From NCBI GenBank assembly GCA_041655035.1, contig JBAZCN010000029.1, positions 1 through 30,943 of the forward strand: a stretch of DNA of 30,943 bases, read 5' to 3'. The position numbers and the translations under genes were made by a program. This document shows positions 23,856 through 30,461 of the stretch, in pieces. The notes below the pieces were generated by a model. It saw only the letters and a program-made list of their open reading frames with translations, was not told the DNA's origin and did no database searches. Source of the DNA: NAT127 sp041655035. GTDB lineage: Bacteria; Pseudomonadota; Gammaproteobacteria; Pseudomonadales; Porticoccaceae. Position 1 is the stretch's first letter; each line of letters starts with the position of its first letter.

Positions 23856-24042
23856 GCACATAAGTCCACAAAATCCATGCTTTTTTATTGGTATCCCATT
23901 ACCGTGATCCCCAGTTGAAGATGGCTAGACGACGCTGCCAATGCGGTTATAAAACCGGTCGCGGGATTCCCATACCGGCCAATCTTCACCTGATGATGCG
24001 AGCCTGGCTGCCCGCTGTACGGGGGTTTATGGACTTTTGTGC
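23856..24042. repeat. Iteron-like repeats upstream of repA
   Basis: Three related elements lie in the 320-base spacer. On the minus strand ATGGATTTTGTG (23878-23867) runs straight into GTGGACTTATGTGC (23869-23856). On the plus strand ATGGACTTTTGTGC (24029-24042) lies 28 bases before repA. The outer pair is inverted and matches at 12 of 14 bases. The spacer also holds AT-rich runs (TTTTTTATTGG at 23881, eight T at 24047) and would suit a plasmid-type replication origin or autoregulatory operators of RepA. No other gene was seen in this spacer. Confidence 0.5.
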
Positions 24043-24069
24043 AGTGTTTTTTTTCTTTCAGGGTGATTC

Positions 24070-24930
24070 ATGATGGAGCCCATCACCAAAGCACGGTTGA
24101 CGGAGCTAAGACCGGGGATCATCGCCGATCAGGGCATGCCCCTGGGGCTGCCCTACGCCACCTTGTGCATGACCGCCCTGCCCTACCGGGAGCATCCGCT
24201 ACAGCGGCCGTGGCTACGACAATACGCCGTATCCACCATGACCATAGAACCGGGCTATCTGTCGACTCTTCAGACCAGCCACTCTTCCCGCCACCAGCCC
24301 TGCGGCATTCCCTTCGGAGCCCGCGCCCGCATCCTTCTGCTCTACTTTCAGCGCGAGATCCTGCGTAGCGGGCAGCGGGAAGTGGAGCGCAACGATTCAT
24401 TCCGCCAGTGGCTGCAGGCGCTGGGCATCTCCGCGGGTGGCAAAACCTATCGGGCTTTTCGCCAACAGGAAATCCGCATTTTTACCTGCCGCCTGAGTTT
24501 CACCTTCCAGGGAGAACGCTCAATGGGCGCCTTCAACGAAATCATTGTCGAGGGCGGCGTGAGTGCGCTACGCGCCGACAGCGATCGCTTCGACTACGAA
24601 ACCATCATTGTCGGGCAGAGCTTTTTCGACAGTGTGCAAAACCACCCGGTGCCGGTTGCCGACGAAGCCATCCGCAGCCTGGCCCGGGAGCCCTTTGCCC
24701 TCGACCTGTACTGCTGGCTTGCCGCCCACCTGCACCGGCTCGATGGGCCCGTGACTTTTGCCTGGCCGGCCTTACACAATTATTTTGGCGTCGCCTACGC
24801 ACAGCCGCGCCATTTCCGGATGCGCTTCCTCGCGGCGCTGAAATCCGCCGTCGATAATTACCCCCGGGCGGCCATCCAGGTGGATGACACAGCCGGGGTT
24901 ACCCTATACCCCTCGCCGCCACCTCGCTGA
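24070..24930 (+). CDS. Plasmid-type replication initiator, RepA_C family (orphan)
   Basis: 286 residues. The central part, GIPFGARARILLLYFQREILRSGQREVERNDSF followed by LQALGISAGGKTYRAFRQQEIRIFTC, matches the pattern of plasmid-encoded RepA proteins (YG-x-PRLLLAW, RELVLG-x-SLSEFMRELGL-x-TGG, then a winged-helix RepA_C domain). The C-terminal stretch ALDLYCWLAAHLHRLDGPVTFAWPALHNYFG fits the second DNA-binding winged helix. It would start replication at a nearby origin by binding iterons. No parA, parB, toxin-antitoxin or mobilisation gene is near. Two adjacent ATGs (24070 and 24073) are possible starts. The gene looks intact; whether it still drives replication is unknown. Confidence 0.75.
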   Translation: MMEPITKARLTELRPGIIADQGMPLGLPYATLCMTALPYREHPLQRPWLRQYAVSTMTIEPGYLSTLQTSHSSRHQPCGIPFGARARILLLYFQREILRSGQREVERNDSFRQWLQALGISAGGKTYRAFRQQEIRIFTCRLSFTFQGERSMGAFNEIIVEGGVSALRADSDRFDYETIIVGQSFFDSVQNHPVPVADEAIRSLAREPFALDLYCWLAAHLHRLDGPVTFAWPALHNYFGVAYAQPRHFRMRFLAALKSAVDNYPRAAIQVDDTAGVTLYPSPPPR

Positions 24931-24973
24931 CCGCCAGGGCGGACGACCACGCAACGAGAGACAGATAATCGCC

Positions 24974-25477
24974 ATGCATATCCGCGACGAACAACGCCAC
25001 GACCGCGCCGCCGTTCACCGTCTCAACACGCTGGCCTTCGACACCCCCGCCGAGGCCGACCTGGTGGATGCCCTGCGCGGCGCAGCGCAGCCCATCGTCT
25101 CCCTCGTCGCCGACGACGACGGGACCATCGCCGGCCATATCCTCTTTACGCCGGTCTCGCTCCCCGGCCATGCCGAACTGAAGATCATGGGCCTCGCACC
25201 GATGGCGGTGACCCCGGGACGGCAACGCGGCGGACTGGGCTCGCAACTGGTGGCGGCGGGGCTGGAATGCTGCCGTCGGCTGGGCTTCGGCGCGGTGGTG
25301 GTGCTGGGCCATCCGGACTTTTACCCGCGCTTTGGCTTCGCCCCCGCCACCCGCTTCGGCATCGGCTGCGCATACGACGTGCCGGCGGAGGCCTTCATGG
25401 CGATGGAACTGCAACCCGGCTATCTGGCCAAAGCCAGTGGGACCATCCGCTATCACCCGGCCTTCGACCATCTCTAG
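24974..25477 (+). CDS. GNAT family N-acetyltransferase (YhbS-like)
   Basis: 167 residues from ATG 24974 (GAGAGA upstream); the 30-residue extension back to 24884 overlaps repA and is rejected. The first half starts IRDEQRHDRAAVHRLNTLAF and has the strand SLVADDDGTIAGHILFTPVSL. The acetyl-CoA site is VTPGRQRGGLGSQLVAAGLE (variant of Q/R-x2-G-x-G/A) at about residues 79-98, and GHPDFYPRFGFAPA is the hallmark of YhbS-type acetyltransferases. The acceptor is unknown. It begins 43 bases after repA and precedes the sigma-factor gene by 131 bases. Confidence 0.88.
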   Translation: MHIRDEQRHDRAAVHRLNTLAFDTPAEADLVDALRGAAQPIVSLVADDDGTIAGHILFTPVSLPGHAELKIMGLAPMAVTPGRQRGGLGSQLVAAGLECCRRLGFGAVVVLGHPDFYPRFGFAPATRFGIGCAYDVPAEAFMAMELQPGYLAKASGTIRYHPAFDHL

Positions 25478-25509
25478 GCCGCCATAGAGGCACCCCGTCG
25501 CCCAGGCTC

Positions 25510-25605
25510 ATGACCGAGGACAGCACCGTGATCGATCTTTACAAGAGCTCGCCGCTGCCCGGTCCCGCGCACCCGTGCTGCGCCATCATCATACCGCCGA
25601 GATAA
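25510..25605 (+). CDS. Possible 31-residue leader peptide before the ECF sigma factor
   Basis: A short frame starting MTEDSTVIDLYKSSPLPGP ends in TAA 3 bases before the sigma-factor ATG, and the sigma gene has only a weak ribosome site of its own. Such close spacing could mean translational coupling. The upstream ribosome site is poor (CCAGGC), and the frame is the tail of a longer open frame within the GNAT gene, so it may be chance. Confidence 0.25.
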   Translation: MTEDSTVIDLYKSSPLPGPAHPCCAIIIPPR

Positions 25606-25608
25606 CCG

Positions 25609-26832
25609 ATGAAGGACACTGTCGAGACCCTCTACCGCGACGAATCCCGCCGGGTACTGGCCACCCTGATCCGCCTGCTGGGAGATTTCGAACTGGCGGA
25701 AGAGGCCCTTCACGAAGCCTTCGCGGCGGCCCTCGAGCAATGGCCGCAGAGCGGCATTCCCGCCAATCCCCGCGCCTGGCTGGTCTCCGCCGGGCGCTTC
25801 AAGGCCATCGACCAGCTGCGCCGGCGCTCGCGCTTCGACGCCTCCCAGGCACTGATTGCCGATGAACTGTACGCCGACAGCGAGTCGGCCATCACCGACG
25901 AAACCATCGAGGACGACCGCCTGCGGCTGATCTTCACCTGCTGCCACCCCAGCCTGTCGGCGGACGCCCGCATCGCCCTCACCCTGCGCGAGGTCTGCGA
26001 CCTCACCACCGAGGAGATCGCCCGCGCCTTTCTCACCGCGCCCGCCACCCTGGCCCAGCGCATCGTGCGCGCCAAAACCAAGATCCGCACCGCCAACATT
26101 CCCTACGAAGTACCCGCCACCGCCGACCTGCCGGTGCGCCTCGACTCGGTGCTGCAAGTGATCTATCTGGTCTTCAACGAGGGCTACTCCGCCACCGCCG
26201 GGGAATCGGCCACCCGCCACAGCCTGGTGGCCGAGGCGATCCGCCTCGCGCGGCTGCTGGTCGACCTGCTGCCGGAACCCGAGGCCCTCGGCCTGCTGGC
26301 GCTGATGCTGCTGCACAATGCCCGCGGCTCCACGCGCACCAATGCCGACGGCGACCTGATCCTGCTCGACGAGCAGGATCGCAACCTGTGGGACCGTGAA
26401 CAGATCGCCGAAGGCGCCGCCCTGGTCACCCGCGCCCTGCTGTCGCGGCGCGTCGGCCGCTACGGCATCCAGGCCGCGATCGCCGCCGTGCACGCCGAGG
26501 CCGCCCGCGCCGCCGACACCGACTGGGCCGAAATCGTCGGCCTCTACGATCTGTTGCTGGAGGTCAATCCCTCGCCGGTGGTGGAGCTGAACCGGGCGGT
26601 GGCGGTGGCCATGCGCGACAGCCCCGAGGCCGGCCTGGGACTGGTCGATGCCCTGCTCGCCCGCGGCGAACTTGCCGGCTACCACCTGGCCCACGCCGCC
26701 CGCGCCGATCTGTGCCGTCGCCTGGGCCGCCGGGCGGACGCCAGTGCCGCCTACCGCCAGGCCCTCGCACTCGCCGTCCAGGAGCCGGAGCGGCGCTTCC
26801 TGCAACGGCGGCTGGCGGAGCTGGACGGCTGA
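25609..26832 (+). CDS. ECF RNA polymerase sigma factor with C-terminal extension (ECF42 / DUF6596)
   Basis: 407 residues. The first ~170 form an ECF sigma factor: region 2 (LIRLLGDFELAEEALHEAF, then NPRAWLVSAGRFKAIDQLRRR) and region 4 (LTLREVCDLTTEEIARAFLTAPATLAQRIVRAKTKIR). Residues from about 180 are a long helical DUF6596/TPR-like extension, including VIYLVFNEGYSATAGES and VELNRAVAVAM. This domain order defines the ECF42 group, which has no anti-sigma factor and depends on its extension. The group's genomic mark is a neighbouring YCII/DGPF protein, and one lies downstream at 27223. Target genes probably include the YCII gene. Function in most bacteria is poorly known. Confidence 0.93.
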   Translation: MKDTVETLYRDESRRVLATLIRLLGDFELAEEALHEAFAAALEQWPQSGIPANPRAWLVSAGRFKAIDQLRRRSRFDASQALIADELYADSESAITDETIEDDRLRLIFTCCHPSLSADARIALTLREVCDLTTEEIARAFLTAPATLAQRIVRAKTKIRTANIPYEVPATADLPVRLDSVLQVIYLVFNEGYSATAGESATRHSLVAEAIRLARLLVDLLPEPEALGLLALMLLHNARGSTRTNADGDLILLDEQDRNLWDREQIAEGAALVTRALLSRRVGRYGIQAAIAAVHAEAARAADTDWAEIVGLYDLLLEVNPSPVVELNRAVAVAMRDSPEAGLGLVDALLARGELAGYHLAHAARADLCRRLGRRADASAAYRQALALAVQEPERRFLQRRLAELDG

Positions 26833-26856
26833 AAATGACCGCCTGCTATGACAGGC

Positions 26857-27120
26857 GATATCCCCGCGCAGGCCGTGCTGAGACACGAAGCGCAATCGAG
26901 GCCGGCCCCGGTGCGTTTCCTTCGTCAACGCACCCTATGGTGCTTCACGCGATCCGTGATATGGCCCCGCACAGGGTGTGCCGAGGCACGAAACGCACCG
27001 CGATCGCAGCCAGCCTCCGGTGCGTTTCCTCCCCCAAACGCAGCCGATGGGGCTTCCCGGGATGCGCGATATCGCCCCGCATAGGGTGTGCTGAGGCACG
27101 AAGCGCACCGCGATCGAGGC
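26857..27120 (+). repeat. Three imperfect tandem repeats of about 100 bp
   Basis: Units begin at 26857, 26958 and 27068 (periods 101 and 110 bases). Each starts GATATs-CCCCGC, continues through GTGCyGAGrCACGAArCGCA and, in the first two, ends with GGTGCGTTTCCT and a second CAACGCA/AAACGCA arm. Inside unit 2, GAAACGCACC (26990-26999) and GGTGCGTTTC (27019-27028) form a perfect 10-bp inverted repeat. They fill most of the 390-base gap between the sigma factor and the YCII gene, which has no other gene I can support. They resemble dispersed palindromic intergenic elements. Confidence 0.75.
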
Positions 27121-27222
27121 CCGGCCACCGCGTCATCGAGCTTGAGTAACTGCCATTCCGGCCTGCTGTCGATTTTCGCCGCCGCCGGACGACAAGGGAT
27201 AAACCCAACACGGAGAATACCG

Positions 27223-27567
27223 ATGAAATACCTGTGCCTCGTCTACAGCGAAGAAGACAGACTCCACAGCCTGCCGGAAAGCCCAGCGGACAGCGAATGC
27301 ATGGCCTACGCCGAATCCCTGGCGAACAGCGGCCAGATGATCGCCGGCCAGGCGCTGCAGCCGGTGGCCACCGCCACCACCGTGCGGGTGCGCAACGGCC
27401 AGCTGTCGATCACCGACGGCCCCTTCGCGGAAACCAAGGAACAGCTCGCCGGCTTCTACCTGATCGAGGCGCGGGACCTCAACGACGCCCTCCGAATCGC
27501 CGCCGGCATTCCCCCGGCGCGGGTGGGCAGCATCGAGGTGCGGCCGATCCGCGAACTGCAGCCCTGA
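27223..27567 (+). CDS. YCII-related (DGPF) domain protein
   Basis: 114 residues from ATG 27223 (CGGAGA upstream; the 45-codon extension to 27088 runs through the repeats). The dimeric alpha/beta ferredoxin-like fold typical of YCII proteins is visible: MKYLCLVYSEEDRL, MIAGQALQPVATATTVRVRNG, the signature Asp65-Gly-Pro-Phe68 followed by AETKEQLAGFYLIEARDLNDALRIAAGIP, and VGSIEVRPI. Function of DGPF proteins is unknown; some YCII relatives carry out small enzyme reactions. It is the usual partner of ECF42 sigma factors and is likely in that regulon. Confidence 0.92.
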   Translation: MKYLCLVYSEEDRLHSLPESPADSECMAYAESLANSGQMIAGQALQPVATATTVRVRNGQLSITDGPFAETKEQLAGFYLIEARDLNDALRIAAGIPPARVGSIEVRPIRELQP

Positions 27568-27761
27568 TACCTGGCAGGGTCACCATGCCATCAGCAGCAT
27601 TCACAGCGGGCGTCGCGCCATGCCGCCTCCGACCAGCCCATGCCGGCATGGAGATCGGCGCCATAAAAACACTCCCCCTCTGTCGATTTTCCAGATTCCG
27701 CTTCGACTACGAATAACCCCCCAAGACCATACTCAAGACAACCACCGAGGAGGAAACAACA

Positions 27762-28190
27762 ATGTCTACCACCGCAACCCCCTACCTGGGCTTCGACGGC
27801 AACTGCCGGGAAGCCTTCGCCCGCTACTCCGCCATCTTCGGCGGCAACGCCGACATGGTGACCCACGGCGAATCCCCGGCCTGCGACCAGATACCTGCGG
27901 AAATGCACGGCTGCGTCATGCACGCCCAGCTCACCACCGGCGACCTGCTGGTGATGGGCGCCGACATGCCGCCCGGCATGTACCAGAAGCCGACCGGCAT
28001 CTGTGTCGCCGTGGCGGTGGACACCCCCGAAGAGGCCGAGCGCGTTTTCGCCGCGCTCGCCGAGGGCGGCGAGGTGCAGATGCCCATGGATGAAACCTTC
28101 TGGGCGCACCGCTTCGGCATGCTGATCGACCGCTTTGCCATTCCCTGGATGATCAACTGCCTGAAAGCCGAACCCGAACTGAACACCTGA
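27762..28190 (+). CDS. VOC (glyoxalase/PhnB-like) family protein
   Basis: 142-residue protein with a very strong ribosome site (GAGGAGGAAAC). The repeat beta-alpha-beta3 modules are visible: TPYLGFDGNCREAFARYSAIFGG and VMHAQLTTGDLLVMGADMP in the first half, GICVAVAVDTPEEAERVFAALAEGG and MPMDETFWAHRFGMLIDRFAIPWMIN in the second. This is the PhnB/YjdN-like branch of the vicinal-oxygen-chelate fold, with unknown substrate. It is followed by the DUF1428 gene after 22 bases, so the two are probably an operon. Such proteins are often found with ECF42 and YCII genes. Confidence 0.88.
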   Translation: MSTTATPYLGFDGNCREAFARYSAIFGGNADMVTHGESPACDQIPAEMHGCVMHAQLTTGDLLVMGADMPPGMYQKPTGICVAVAVDTPEEAERVFAALAEGGEVQMPMDETFWAHRFGMLIDRFAIPWMINCLKAEPELNT

Positions 28191-28212
28191 ACCTGAACAG
28201 AGGAGAGCTGCT

Positions 28213-28572
28213 ATGCGTTATGTCGATGGTTTTGTCCTGCCGGTACTCACCGCAAGGCTCGACGACTATTTCCGCCTGGCCCGCAAGGCCGGCGAAATCT
28301 GGAAGGAGTACGGCGCCCTGGAATATATCGAATGCGTCGCCGACGACGTCAAGCCGGGGGTACACACCTCCTTTCCCCAAAGCGTAAAACTCGAAGAGGG
28401 TGAAACCGTGGTCTTTTCGTGGATCGTCTACAAATCCCGCGAAGACCGCGACCGGATCAACGCCCTGGTCATGAACGACCCCCGGCTGACGGAGGCGATG
28501 ACCGCCGATACCATGCCCGTCGATGGCAAGCGAATGATCTGGGGCGGCTTCAAGACGATGGTGGAATTGTAA
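28213..28572 (+). CDS. DUF1428 family protein
   Basis: 119 residues with AGAGGAGAG before the start. The whole length matches DUF1428: MRYVDGFVLPVLTARLDDYFRLA, WKEYGALEYIECVADDV, the SVKLEEGETVVFSWIVYKSREDRDRINALVMNDPRL stretch and the ending MIWGGFKTMVEL. The fold is a dimeric ferredoxin-like barrel as in YCII proteins, which links it with the neighbouring genes. The biochemical role is unknown. It ends 33 bases before a strong hairpin, closing the VOC-DUF1428 transcript. Confidence 0.92.
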   Translation: MRYVDGFVLPVLTARLDDYFRLARKAGEIWKEYGALEYIECVADDVKPGVHTSFPQSVKLEEGETVVFSWIVYKSREDRDRINALVMNDPRLTEAMTADTMPVDGKRMIWGGFKTMVEL

Positions 28573-28605
28573 TGATCGCCGGCAAACGGCGGTAACCAGC
28601 CGCTG

Positions 28606-28637
28606 CGCCCGGAACGATGCTCCTGTCGTTCCGGGCG
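28606..28637. terminator. 12-bp perfect stem-loop terminator
   Basis: CGCCCGGAACGA (28606-28617) pairs with TCGTTCCGGGCG (28626-28637) around an 8-nt loop, just after DUF1428. No long U-tract follows, but the stem is strong and well placed. Confidence 0.6.
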
Positions 28638-28650
28638 GGGAGAAAAGTCT

Positions 28651-28656
28651 TATACT
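28651..28656 (+). promoter_or_regulatory. Possible -10 box (TATACT) for the GFA gene
   Basis: TATACT lies just after the hairpin and 70 bases before the GFA start. No good -35 is seen, so this is a weak call. Confidence 0.3.
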
Positions 28657-28725
28657 ATTTCACACCATCGGTATCGGCCGACCGGGCCGATACGCCCCCA
28701 TCCGCCATCCCACGGAGGAACAGAC

Positions 28726-29073
28726 ATGAAACACACCGGCAGCTGCCATTGCGGCAACATCCTCTTCGAGGTGGAAGGCGACATCGACGGCGCCGTGGCC
28801 TGCAACTGCTCGATCTGCCAGCGGAAAGGATCCCTGCTCTGGTTCGTGCCGCGGGACAGCCTGCGGTTGCTGACACCGGAGGAGAACGCCGCCACCTATA
28901 CGTTCAACAAACACGTCATCAAACACCGCTTCTGTGCCGAGTGCGGCATTCATCCCTACGGCGAAGGCAGCGACCCCGCCGGCAACCGGATGGCCGCCAT
29001 CAATATCCGCTGCCTCGACGCTATCGACCTCGACGCCATCGCCGTCAAGCACGTCGATGGCAGGGCTTTTTGA
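28726..29073 (+). CDS. GFA family zinc-binding protein
   Basis: 115 residues with GGAGGAA before the start. The three zinc-ligand clusters of the GFA (glutathione-dependent formaldehyde-activating) family are all present: Cys7-His-Cys9-Gly (CHCG), Cys26-Asn-Cys28-Ser-Ile-Cys31 and Cys70-Ala-Glu-Cys73-Gly. The later GNRMAAINIRCLDAIDLDAI segment is also typical. Despite the family name most members have no proven formaldehyde activity; they are small cytoplasmic proteins of uncertain function. It probably has its own promoter after the hairpin at 28606. Confidence 0.93.
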   Translation: MKHTGSCHCGNILFEVEGDIDGAVACNCSICQRKGSLLWFVPRDSLRLLTPEENAATYTFNKHVIKHRFCAECGIHPYGEGSDPAGNRMAAINIRCLDAIDLDAIAVKHVDGRAF

Positions 29074-29229
29074 CGCAACGTGAAACCGGCGGCGAAAACG
29101 GCACCGAACAGCTTCTTTCCAGGGATTACTGTATTCGGGCATCTGACTCGTTCTTGTTCACAGGGCGCGGCAATATGCGCGCCGGTGATTTCAGAAAAGA
29201 CTGTCAACCGATTTCCCCGCAGGAACCCC

Positions 29230-29859
29230 ATGAACCCGAAAAGCGATTCCCACCACCTGCCTCTTTCGGCATTCCTCAAACACGGCACGGCCTCGGTACA
29301 CGACACCCTGGACAAACGCATCATGGAGCTGGCGCCATTTGCCAACCGCGAGCGCTTCGCGCGCTTCCTGCGCGTGCAGGTTCGCCTGCACCATGCGGCC
29401 GCGCCCCTCTACAGAGAGAACCCGGTGCTGGCGAGGCTCCTGCCAGGGTTGTGGGAGCGCAGCCGCCTGGACGCCGTGGTGGCTGACTGCGAGGATCTCG
29501 GCGTGGATCGGGCGCTGCTGGAACACGACAAGACTGCCGCAACGGTGCGCGTCGAGGACAACGCCGAAGCCCTCGGCTGGCTTTATACCTGCGAGGGATC
29601 GACCCTCGGCGCAGCCATACTGCTCAAAGTCGCCCGCGACCGGCTGGGCCTGTCGGAGCATTTCGGCGCGCGTCACCTCGCCGGCCACCCGGCGGGCCGG
29701 GCGCCACACTGGCGGCACTTCAAGGCGGCGCTGGACGACATAGCGCTATGTGACGGAGAGCGCGAGCGGGCGCTGGCCGGAGCGCGGGAAGCTTTTTCAT
29801 TTGTCCGCGGCGCTGTCGAGGAGCTGATGCGCGATGAGCAGGTCATGGTTCCACGATAA
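29230..29859 (+). CDS. Biliverdin-producing heme oxygenase
   Basis: 209 residues from ATG 29230 (AGGA 6 bases upstream; a 50-codon extension to 29080 runs through the spacer and is rejected). The all-helical heme oxygenase fold is seen: the proximal heme ligand His24 in TASVHDTLDKRIM, the FARFLRVQVRLHHAAAPLY helix, and the flexible distal helix motif Gly123-Ser-Thr-Leu-Gly127 in YTCEGSTLGAAIL. It opens heme to biliverdin, iron and CO. It may serve iron recovery or make chromophore for a bacteriophytochrome; no phytochrome gene is in the window. Its stop overlaps the next start by one base (TAATG). Confidence 0.9.
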   Translation: MNPKSDSHHLPLSAFLKHGTASVHDTLDKRIMELAPFANRERFARFLRVQVRLHHAAAPLYRENPVLARLLPGLWERSRLDAVVADCEDLGVDRALLEHDKTAATVRVEDNAEALGWLYTCEGSTLGAAILLKVARDRLGLSEHFGARHLAGHPAGRAPHWRHFKAALDDIALCDGERERALAGAREAFSFVRGAVEELMRDEQVMVPR

Positions 29860-30236
29860 TGCTGGCGGTGTTTTTCTGGCGGGTAGCGGCCCTGGTGTTC
29901 GTCGCCCTTGGCCTGGTGGGCGCGGTGGTGCCGGGAATGCCCACCACCATCTTCATGATCCTCGCCGCCTGGGCTTCCGCCAAGGGCTGGCCCTGGCTTA
30001 ACCTCTGGCTGATCAACCATCCCAGGTTTGGCCCGCCGATCGACAACTGGCACAGGCACCGCGTCATCCCCCGCAGGGCCAAATGGATGGCGCTGGCCTG
30101 CATGTCTCTGAGCGCGGTGCTGATCGTTCTCTCCCCCCAGCAGCCCTGGGTCAAGTGGCTGATCCTGTCGACGATGGCCGCGGTGCTGGCCTGGCTGTTG
30201 AGCCGGCGCGAAAATCCGCCTGACGGTCCCGATTGA
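29859..30236 (+). CDS. YbaN/DUF454 inner-membrane protein
   Basis: 125 residues. Three hydrophobic segments (about 5-25, 28-45 and 78-115) and the family signature GLVGAVVPGMPTTIFMILAAWASAKGWPWLNLWLINHPRFGPPIDNW match DUF454. The RFG-P-I-DW element after the second helix is the diagnostic part. Function is unknown. Its ATG shares the last A of the heme oxygenase stop, so the two are translationally coupled. The same pairing with heme-related genes suggests a role in heme or iron handling, which is an inference from context only. Confidence 0.9.
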   Translation: MLAVFFWRVAALVFVALGLVGAVVPGMPTTIFMILAAWASAKGWPWLNLWLINHPRFGPPIDNWHRHRVIPRRAKWMALACMSLSAVLIVLSPQQPWVKWLILSTMAAVLAWLLSRRENPPDGPD

Positions 30237-30461
30237 CCGCTATGCCAGCGCCGGACTTCCCGCGAAAAGGCCTGCCGGAACCCTGGCCTGGCCGAGGAAC
30301 GGGTTTTCCAGGTATCTGGTCCCAGATCCCAAACCTTACATTCCCAATCACCAGAACCCGGGAGGCGGTGTCTCACATCATCGGTTCAGGGAACAGTAAC
30401 ACCCAGATTTCATGAGATGGGCAAAGAATCCCTCAAAGCTGCTGCGATACGCCATTCGCCC

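Noticed and set aside
25474..26928. Minus-strand open frame of 484 codons opposite the sigma factor
   Set aside because: Gln/Gly/Val-rich shadow translation; the plus strand encodes a full ECF42 protein.
26857..27120. CRISPR array
   Set aside because: Units are ~100 bp, imperfect and only three, with no short identical repeats separated by unique spacers and no cas genes.
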